Source: Rothia sp035916755 | GTDB lineage: Bacteria > Actinomycetota > Actinomycetes > Actinomycetales > Micrococcaceae | Assembly: GCF_035916755.1 (NCBI RefSeq) | Contig: NZ_JAYWIX010000008.1 | Span: 1 to 64,000 of the forward strand | DNA: 64,000 nucleotides | Direction: 5' to 3' | Part shown: piece after piece, positions 58,761 through 64,000 of the stretch | How positions within the stretch are numbered: position 1 is the first letter of the stretch | Layout: each line of letters starts with the position of its first letter | Made by a program: the position numbers and the translations under genes | Notes under the pieces: generated by a model | The model's input: the letters and a program-made list of their open reading frames with translations, nothing else | The model's database searches: none | What the model was told of the DNA's origin: nothing

Positions 58761-59444
58761 CTAGAGGTAGGATACGTACACGGCGGCAGCTGCGCTCACG
58801 TCCAGGGGGAGTATGGCACCGCTGGGTAGAACCAGGTTCACGGTGGCGGTCTGCTCCGTCTCCTCGCCGTTAGCGGCGGTAACTGCCAGGTGTTTTCCCG
58901 GGGCAATGCTGTGCTCTGCAAAGAACCGCAGCAGCTGTGGGTCATCGTCCGAAACACGCTCCACCAGCACCCTGTCCCCCGGTGAACAATCCACCAGGGT
59001 ATGCGGGGCAATAGACTCCACCTCGCCTGTAGGGGAGGGGATAGGGTCGCCGTGTGGGTCGCGGGTAGGGTGCCCCAGCAGGGCATCAATCCGCTCAACC
59101 ATCAAATCCGAGACGGCGTGCTCCAGCACCTCCGCCTCATCGTGCACCTGGTCCCAGGTGTAGCCCAGCGTCTCCACCAGGAAAGTCTCAATTAGGCGGT
59201 GACGGCGCACCATCGACACCGCATACTCCCGCCCCTGCTCCGTCAGCTCAATCGCCCCGTACCGCTGGTGCTCCACCAGTCCAGCAGCAGCAAGACGTTT
59301 CACCGCGTCCGACACCGACGACTGCCGTAGCCCCGCCCGCGCCGCAATGACGGAGGTAGACGCCGGCTCGGTACCGTGTTCGGTAATGCCCCAAATGATT
59401 TTGAGGTAGTTCTGGGTGCTGTCAGACAGCTTGGTAAGAGACAT
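58761..59444 (-). CDS. DtxR/MntR-family metal-dependent repressor
   Basis: The 227-residue protein has an N-terminal winged helix (LSDSTQNYLKIIWGITEHGTEPASTSVIAARAGLRQSSVSDAVKRL), a dimer/metal domain (HRLIETFLVETLGYTWDQVHDEAEVLEHAVSD, His and Glu ligands) and a C-terminal SH3-like FeoA part (~150-227). This is the DtxR/IdeR/SirR three-domain type. With Mn or Fe bound it would shut the mnt operon; the palindrome at 54532-54551 is the candidate site. The start at 59444 appears leaderless: TAAACT (plus 59452-59457) seven bases before the ATG. The longer reading to 59486 is less likely. Confidence 0.88.
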   Translation of the reverse strand: MSLTKLSDSTQNYLKIIWGITEHGTEPASTSVIAARAGLRQSSVSDAVKRLAAAGLVEHQRYGAIELTEQGREYAVSMVRRHRLIETFLVETLGYTWDQVHDEAEVLEHAVSDLMVERIDALLGHPTRDPHGDPIPSPTGEVESIAPHTLVDCSPGDRVLVERVSDDDPQLLRFFAEHSIAPGKHLAVTAANGEETEQTATVNLVLPSGAILPLDVSAAAAVYVSYL

Positions 59445-59579
59445 AAACACAAGTTTATCCGTTGTCGCTCCCGGCCTCCGCACCACGCCCGTCGGGTACC
59501 TGCCCCTTTTACATGCTGTTCACCGGGGCTTTGCCCGCCGTGCAGGTGTAGGCTGAACAGAGTTATAAGACTGAAAGGC

Positions 59580-60440
59580 ATGATGACATTCATGAAGGAT
59601 CTGAAAGTACACCCTCCTCGCCGTTCAAACTGGGAACGGGAAGAGGGCGTGAGCTACCTGGTAGCTATCGATATTGACGGCACCCTGGTCAACCACGATG
59701 GCGCGATGAGCGAGGCTGTCAAAAAGGCCGCCCAGGATGTCGTGGACGCGGGCCACCACGTGGTCATTTCTACCGGACGCTCTCTGGGAGCCACCCTGCC
59801 CATCGTTGAGATGATTGGGCTGACGCGCGGCTACGCAGTGAGCTCCAACGGCGCGGTTACCCTGAGCATCGACCCCTCCCTTGAAGCTGGTTACCGCATC
59901 ATCGACAAGGTCAGCTTCGACCCCTCCAACGCCATTACCCTGCTCAAGGCCAAGCTGCCACACGCGTCCTTGGCCTTGGAAGCACCCGATGGAACGGTCT
60001 ATGCCACCGATAACTTTGAGGACTGGTCTTTTGGTGTCAACACCGTCAAGACCACCCGCACCGAGATGGCCGCGATGAAGTCGGCCGTGCGCGTGGTGGT
60101 CTGCTCACCCACAGACACCCCCGACGATTTCAAACGCGCTATCTACGATTCAGGCCTGCACGGGGTCAACTACGCAGTGGGCTGGAGTGCCTGGCTCGAT
60201 GTGGCCGCCCACGGGGTTTCGAAGGCAACCGCCCTGGAACAGATCCGCCGCAAGCTGCGCGTGGACCCCCGCCACACCATCGCCATCGGCGACGGCCTCA
60301 ACGACAAGGAAATGATTCACTGGGCAGCCCGAGGCGTTGCCATGGGCCAGGCCCTGCCCGAGGTGGCGGAGCTGGCTACGGACGTCACCGGCTCGGTCTA
60401 CGAGGATGGCACGGTGCCGATTCTGCGCGACCTGCTCTAA
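59580..60440 (+). CDS. HAD-superfamily phosphatase (Cof-type)
   Basis: The 286-residue enzyme has motif I LVAIDIDGTLVNHDG (nucleophile Asp), motif II VISTGRSLG, motif III Lys in GVSKATAL and motif IV AIGDGLNDKEMIHWA. The IIB cap is present. Such enzymes remove phosphate from sugar phosphates; the substrate is unknown. In-frame ATGs at 59580, 59583 and 59592 all follow GAAAGG (59573-59578), and the exact start is uncertain. It is divergent from the DtxR-family gene. Similar genes often follow serS in actinobacteria. Confidence 0.85.
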   Translation: MMTFMKDLKVHPPRRSNWEREEGVSYLVAIDIDGTLVNHDGAMSEAVKKAAQDVVDAGHHVVISTGRSLGATLPIVEMIGLTRGYAVSSNGAVTLSIDPSLEAGYRIIDKVSFDPSNAITLLKAKLPHASLALEAPDGTVYATDNFEDWSFGVNTVKTTRTEMAAMKSAVRVVVCSPTDTPDDFKRAIYDSGLHGVNYAVGWSAWLDVAAHGVSKATALEQIRRKLRVDPRHTIAIGDGLNDKEMIHWAARGVAMGQALPEVAELATDVTGSVYEDGTVPILRDLL

Positions 60441-60469
60441 AACCATGAGGCTTATTCATAAGGGGTTCC

Positions 60470-60625
60470 GCAGGCTCACGCTCGCTGCCGCCCCCCCCTC
60501 GCCTGGTTCGCTAGCTGGCTCGCAAGCTCGCCAGATTCGCGCCGAGATTTATTTTCCTCGCGGGCTCGGAATCTCGGTGCTCATCCGCTCACTCCATCGA
60601 GCCAGCAGCTTCGCTGTGAGCCTGC
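60470..60625. repeat. AGCGAGCGTGAGCCTG-type repeat, copy 3 (long loop)
   Basis: GCAGGCTCAC (60470-60479) pairs with GTGAGCCTGC (60616-60625). Between them lies a nested inverted pair CCGAGATTT/GGAATCTCGG (60542-60576) and a run of eight or more C at 60490. The remaining spacer up to 60779 is AT-rich with no gene seen. Confidence 0.7.
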
Positions 60626-60804
60626 TCCACCTACCCTAATGAACAAGCCCCCATATATCCCCTCTATACCTATTGGGTGTAGGGGGGATATTCTTTATCT
60701 ATGATTCAGCCCATGATATACAGAGTAAAAAACCGATTTTAACCCTGTGGCATGGCCTTGGGCAGATGGGTAGGAACTCATGATCGAGGAAGATAGCGTC
60801 ATCA

Positions 60805-62064
60805 TTGCTAACCAGCATCAGGGCTCTCAAGGGGGGGGCGAACTGTTCCGCCCTTAGGGACTATTATGCAGGGACGGTTGCTCTCTGCCTTTTAGCTCTG
60901 GCTACCGCCTGGGTGCGCTGCTCACTCCTGGACTCAACCCTCATTTTTAATCCGGCTGACTACGGAGTCTATCGTGGAACCGGGGTAGCTGTGCTTGCCG
61001 GGGCTGACTTTTATAGTCAGAACATTACCGGGGTGTACGTACCCCAGGGTCTCCCCTTCGTGTACACGCCCTTTACCGCTCTGTTGCTGATTCCTTTAGC
61101 CTGGCTGCCGGAACCGCTAGGGATCGGAGTCTGGACCTTCCTCAACTGCCTGGCACGGGGCATCCTGCTCTTGCTCAGTCTCATCTACATACGCCCGTCC
61201 CTTACCGGTGTCCGCCTGGCCGCGGCACTCTCCGCCACCTACCTGCTTGCCCTACCCCTGAACGTCGTAGCTCAGCATCTTATCTTTGGGCAGATTAATC
61301 TGCTTCTTGTTTCTCTCTGCCTCATCGACATGGTTCGCCCACAGACCCGCTATCTGCCTCGCGGAGTGCTGATTGGGCTGGCAGCAGGGATCAAACTGAC
61401 TCCGGCTCTTTTTATTCTTTTCTTCTGGGTAAGCGGACGCCTGCGCCCGGCTTTTGCGGCAACTGCGACAGCCTTAGCTCCCGTAGCCCTGGGGTTCCTG
61501 CTCCTGCCTGAACCCAGTTCAACCTATTTTGGGTCTAAACTCTCTGGCCTGGAAAATGCTGTCGACTTAGGAACCAACTTCGCTACTTCGGGTAACAGCT
61601 CTCTGCAGGGTGTAGCTGAGCGCTGGGTAGGTACCCATTCTCTGCTCCTGTTAGCACCCTTACTGCTAGCTGTTGTAGCGGTAGCGTTTTCCCAGGCCCA
61701 CCGAGAGTTAGTGTGTGGTGATGGTTTTGCTGCCGCCGCAGTACTCGGTTGTTCTACTTGCCTGCTTTCCCCGGTGTCCTGGTTGCACCATTGGGTCTGG
61801 GTTATACCCACTCTGGCAGTGTTGGTTACTCGTGGGCGAGTTGCACGTGCTCTGGCCGCTATCTGGGCTTTAGCCTGCCTGGCTCAGCTCACAGACCTGG
61901 GTGACCTAGCAGCTCATGCCGGCTGGCCCGTCATACCCGTTGAAATAATGCGATCATCTCTGGTGCTGCTCGCCCTGCTTGCTATGGTGGTCTTATACCT
62001 GCCCCCGCAGAGAAAGGCCAACCGTGAGCGACACCCTGCCCGCCACCGGCGTCCTACTCTATGA
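60805..62064 (+). CDS. GT87-type glycosyltransferase, possibly phase-variable
   Basis: The ~415-residue membrane protein has about ten to twelve helices and the DUF2029/GT87 layout: Asp-Tyr/Asp near the first loop (FNPADYGVYRGTG), FVYTPFTALLLIPLAWLP, and LIFGQINLLLVSLCLIDM. Actinobacterial members use polyprenyl-phosphate mannose for lipoglycans (PimE class); the exact product here is open. The reading frame has only a TTG start at 60805 without a ribosome site. A better ATG at 60780 (AGGAA upstream) is out of frame by one base because of the G8 tract at 60831-60838; with G7 it would read into the enzyme. Confidence 0.75.
   Translation: MLTSIRALKGGANCSALRDYYAGTVALCLLALATAWVRCSLLDSTLIFNPADYGVYRGTGVAVLAGADFYSQNITGVYVPQGLPFVYTPFTALLLIPLAWLPEPLGIGVWTFLNCLARGILLLLSLIYIRPSLTGVRLAAALSATYLLALPLNVVAQHLIFGQINLLLVSLCLIDMVRPQTRYLPRGVLIGLAAGIKLTPALFILFFWVSGRLRPAFAATATALAPVALGFLLLPEPSSTYFGSKLSGLENAVDLGTNFATSGNSSLQGVAERWVGTHSLLLLAPLLLAVVAVAFSQAHRELVCGDGFAAAAVLGCSTCLLSPVSWLHHWVWVIPTLAVLVTRGRVARALAAIWALACLAQLTDLGDLAAHAGWPVIPVEIMRSSLVLLALLAMVVLYLPPQRKANRERHPARHRRPTL
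60831..60838 (+). repeat. G8 homopolymer near the 5' end of the GT87 gene
   Basis: Eight G between CTCTCAA and CGAACTG. The ATG 60780 frame stops at TAG after codon 26 with eight G; losing one G joins it to the GT87 frame. This is the classical layout of slipped-strand switching. Confidence 0.7.
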
Positions 62065-62389
62065 CCCCGACTGCGGCATCTGCCAAAAAGCCGCCCGAGT
62101 GCTCACCCACCTGGGCCTAGACGCCCGGGTACAAGCCGGGCACTACGACCGCCTACAAGAGCACTGCGTCGACCTCGAACGCTTCATGCGCCAAATCCCC
62201 TTCATCACCCCCACCGGGCAGGTAGCCTACGGGGCGCTCGCCATCGCCTTAGCACTTTCCACCAGCCGGTACGCGCCCGTGCGGGTGGCGGCGTCCGCCC
62301 TGAAGAACCCCCTGCTGCGCCCGCTGGCAGAGCGAGCCTACCTGCAAATCTCCGCCAACCGCTCCACCGCCTGCCAGCTCAAGCACTAA
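62024..62389 (+). CDS. DCC-family thiol-disulphide oxidoreductase-like protein
   Basis: The 121-residue protein matches DUF393/DCC: VLLYDPDCGICQKAARVL with the D-x-x-C-x-x-C active site near residue 16, then RFMRQIPFITPTGQVAYGALAIALAL. The family has a thioredoxin-like fold. The GTG start with GAAAGG upstream overlaps the GT87 gene by 41 bases, which is long for a chance overlap and suggests coupled translation. Confidence 0.82.
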   Translation: MSDTLPATGVLLYDPDCGICQKAARVLTHLGLDARVQAGHYDRLQEHCVDLERFMRQIPFITPTGQVAYGALAIALALSTSRYAPVRVAASALKNPLLRPLAERAYLQISANRSTACQLKH

Positions 62390-62416
62390 GGGCTCGACGG
62401 TAGAAAGAAGCCCAGC

Positions 62417-63337
62417 ATGCTCGCAGTCCTCGAAGGCTTTACCATCATCGCGGTAGTGGTGGGCGTAGGCTACCTGGTCGCCCGCCTCGACATTCTGCCG
62501 CCCAACTCCGGGCTCTCCCTCAATCGTTTTGCCTTCTTCGTAGCCCTGCCCCCGCTCATGTTCGTGACCATGGCCGGGGCTGACCTGCACGTGATTTTCT
62601 CCGGCCGCCTTCCCGTGGCTATCTTGAGCTTCGCTACGGTCGCCCTGCTTTTTGCCGTCATCGCCAGGTTCCTGCTCAAAAAGGACGCCGGCACCGTCAC
62701 AGTGGGCGCGGCCGCCAGCGGCTATATCAATGCCAACAATATGGGCCTGCCCGTAGCAACCTACATCGTGGGCGACGCTGCCCAGGTAGCCCCTATCCTG
62801 CTCTTCCAGCTCCTGATCGCCGCCCCCATCGTGCTTTCTATTCTGGACGCCATATCCCACGGGGCGGTCTCCATGAAAACCGTTGCCACCCAGCCCATCA
62901 AAAACCCGCTGATTATCGGTTCAGCCCTGGGTCTGCTGGTCAACGTGTTCAATCTGCAGGTTCCCGATGTGGTGATGGAACCTTTCCGTATCTTGGGCGG
63001 CGCGGGCGTACCGCTAATCCTAGCGGCCTTCGGCATGTCGTTGCGGGGTTCCAAGGTGCTCGATACTCCCGGCCAACGCTTCGAAACCGTGCTTGCCGCT
63101 AGCTTTAAGAGCCTTCTGATGCCGCTGGTTGCCTACCTGCTGGCCCGCTACGTTTTCCATCTCAGCGAGAGCGATATCTTCGCGGCCACCGTTCTTGCAG
63201 CTCTGCCCAGCGCCCAGAACATGTATAACTACGCGGTGCGGTACAACGTAGCAACCACGCTCTCCCGCGATATCGTGCTGCTCAGTACCCTGGGCGCTAT
63301 GCCCGTGATTCTGGTGATTTCACTCCTCTTGCACTGA
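62417..63337 (+). CDS. AEC-family transporter (auxin efflux carrier type)
   Basis: The 306-residue carrier has ten helices in two halves, with LARLDILPPNSGLSLNRFAFFVALPPLMF at the start, INANNMGLPVATYIVGDA (broken helix 4) and LPSAQNMYNYAVRYN (broken helix 9) typical of AEC/bile-acid-type exporters. It probably exports organic acids such as malate; substrate unproven. It lies 27 bases after the DCC gene. Confidence 0.85.
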   Translation: MLAVLEGFTIIAVVVGVGYLVARLDILPPNSGLSLNRFAFFVALPPLMFVTMAGADLHVIFSGRLPVAILSFATVALLFAVIARFLLKKDAGTVTVGAAASGYINANNMGLPVATYIVGDAAQVAPILLFQLLIAAPIVLSILDAISHGAVSMKTVATQPIKNPLIIGSALGLLVNVFNLQVPDVVMEPFRILGGAGVPLILAAFGMSLRGSKVLDTPGQRFETVLAASFKSLLMPLVAYLLARYVFHLSESDIFAATVLAALPSAQNMYNYAVRYNVATTLSRDIVLLSTLGAMPVILVISLLLH

Positions 63338-63356
63338 CAGTTTGCCGGTGCCCGGC

Positions 63357-63983
63357 CTACTGATCCTGCCCCTCCAAGCCCTCAAGCAGCTCAGCAATGA
63401 GCTCGCGAGAAGCCAGCTCTTCATGCCAGTAGGACCGCACCAGGGTTTTACTCACCGCCTGGGAGGTAATTCCCAGCGCCTGGGCTACCGCCTTTTGCTG
63501 CCCGCGCACACCGGGCACTAGCAGGTCAAGCACCCGCCACTCGGCTTCGGTACGGGCGGACGCCACCCGGTAGAGCAGGCGCAAGAGGCCGGTTACCTGG
63601 TCGGCCCGGACACCCTGCCCTTCAGCGTGCACACAGATACCGCGCGGTGGGGCACCGGTCTGGGCCTGCTCCACCGCTGACCGGGACAGGCTCAAGGCAG
63701 AGCCCGAACACTCCGGGGTAGAAACCGCCCCCAGGGCCGCCGCGAAGCGCGGCCGCACCAGCTCACCGGCCCCGATACCCACCCAAAACCGGGCAAACCG
63801 GGCCCCGAGCAGGGCGGCGGCCAGGGCGTCCTGGGCATTATCGAACGCCCCCTGCACCTCATCGGGGTAGGTGCGGGTAAAGGCAACAGCAGGGGCCAGC
63901 TGCTCGAGACGGTTCTCCAAGTCGGTGAGGTGCTCCTGCACCGAACCCTGGGTCGAGCGGGCAATGAAGGTCAGTACAAACAT
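63357..63983 (-). CDS. SatD-like protein with C-terminal helix-turn-helix
   Basis: The 208-residue protein has an N-terminal part with YPDEVQGAFDNAQDALAAAL and WVGIGAGEL, as in SatD-family proteins, and a C-terminal HTH (QQKAVAQALGITSQAVSKTLVRSYWHEEL, ~165-193). The family assignment is from memory and moderate. Its role is unknown; a regulator is likely. CATACT on the minus strand lies seven bases before the ATG, so it may be leaderless. The gene is complete in the window. Confidence 0.65.
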   Translation of the reverse strand: MFVLTFIARSTQGSVQEHLTDLENRLEQLAPAVAFTRTYPDEVQGAFDNAQDALAAALLGARFARFWVGIGAGELVRPRFAAALGAVSTPECSGSALSLSRSAVEQAQTGAPPRGICVHAEGQGVRADQVTGLLRLLYRVASARTEAEWRVLDLLVPGVRGQQKAVAQALGITSQAVSKTLVRSYWHEELASRELIAELLEGLEGQDQ

Positions 63984-64000
63984 GTCTTTCAGTATGCCCT

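Noticed and set aside
59445..59486. Longer DtxR-family protein starting at 59486
   Set aside because: A consensus -10 box lies inside this stretch, seven bases before ATG 59444, and the added residues are not conserved.

Overview
The window is about 60% GC and reads as a Gram-positive actinobacterium. The best match is a member of the Micrococcaceae close to Rothia. This rests on the long (about 480-residue) glyceraldehyde-3-phosphate dehydrogenase, a DUF3151 protein, a DUF6318 lipoprotein, an Mrp antiporter with fused A and B subunits, FprA-type ferredoxin reductase, a Glu-Asp-Phe tRNA cluster, and many genes whose -10 box lies 6-7 bases before the start codon (leaderless messages). The genus is inferred; no rRNA is present to confirm it.

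Layout. 1-370: C-terminal end of an IS5-type transposase cut by the window edge. 464-6235: lipoprotein, ferredoxin reductase, sugar-lactone oxidase-like flavoprotein, LGFP-repeat secreted protein and a double UspA stress protein. 6385-6902: promoter, tRNA-Glu, tRNA-Asp, tRNA-Phe, terminators. 6900-11269: exonuclease III and a four-gene OpuC-type osmoprotectant ABC importer. 11414-17826: gap, a PfkB sugar kinase, a PEBP-like protein, a HAD phosphatase, a glycerophosphodiesterase and a uracil/xanthine permease. 18042-24756: a complete mnh/mrp Na+/H+ antiporter operon. 24879-36891: peptide transporter, rhodanese, pabB, a GntR-ABC (Ytr-like) module, pyrE, a TrmH-like methylase, an MFS exporter, a DASS dicarboxylate carrier and class II fructose-bisphosphate aldolase. 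36986-40987: gltS, a start-less fic remnant, DUF3151 and alanine dehydrogenase. 41086-44849: four small membrane proteins of unknown role, then two secreted/surface proteins. 45158-48860: an AT-richer restriction-modification island. 48935-54427: NCS1 permease, pheA, a lipid kinase and serS. 54527-59444: manganese-type ABC transporter with a candidate operator, an AAA+/DUF4143 ATPase behind five 23-bp repeats, and a DtxR/MntR-family repressor. 59580-63983: HAD phosphatase, a GT87 glycosyltransferase with a G8 tract, DCC-family protein, AEC transporter and a SatD-like protein.

How the parts work together. Several blocks form complete systems: osmoprotectant uptake (ATPase, two permeases, Tat lipoprotein), Na+/H+ exchange (A-G subunits), Mn import with its likely repressor, and a restriction system with one cytosine methylase and two different endonucleases, one like Sau3AI (GATC) and one like BstYI/BglII (a longer site containing GATC). 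The remaining metabolic genes are ordinary housekeeping.

Points that stand out: the two-nuclease restriction locus; the exact 23-bp iteron-like array before the AAA+/DUF4143 gene; a G8 tract that puts an ATG-initiated GT87 frame out of phase by one base; twelve genes with leaderless architecture; several families of dispersed long hairpins; and an over-represented word GGACGC/GCGTCC that also builds intergenic hairpins. All homology statements come from reading motifs by eye; no database search was run.
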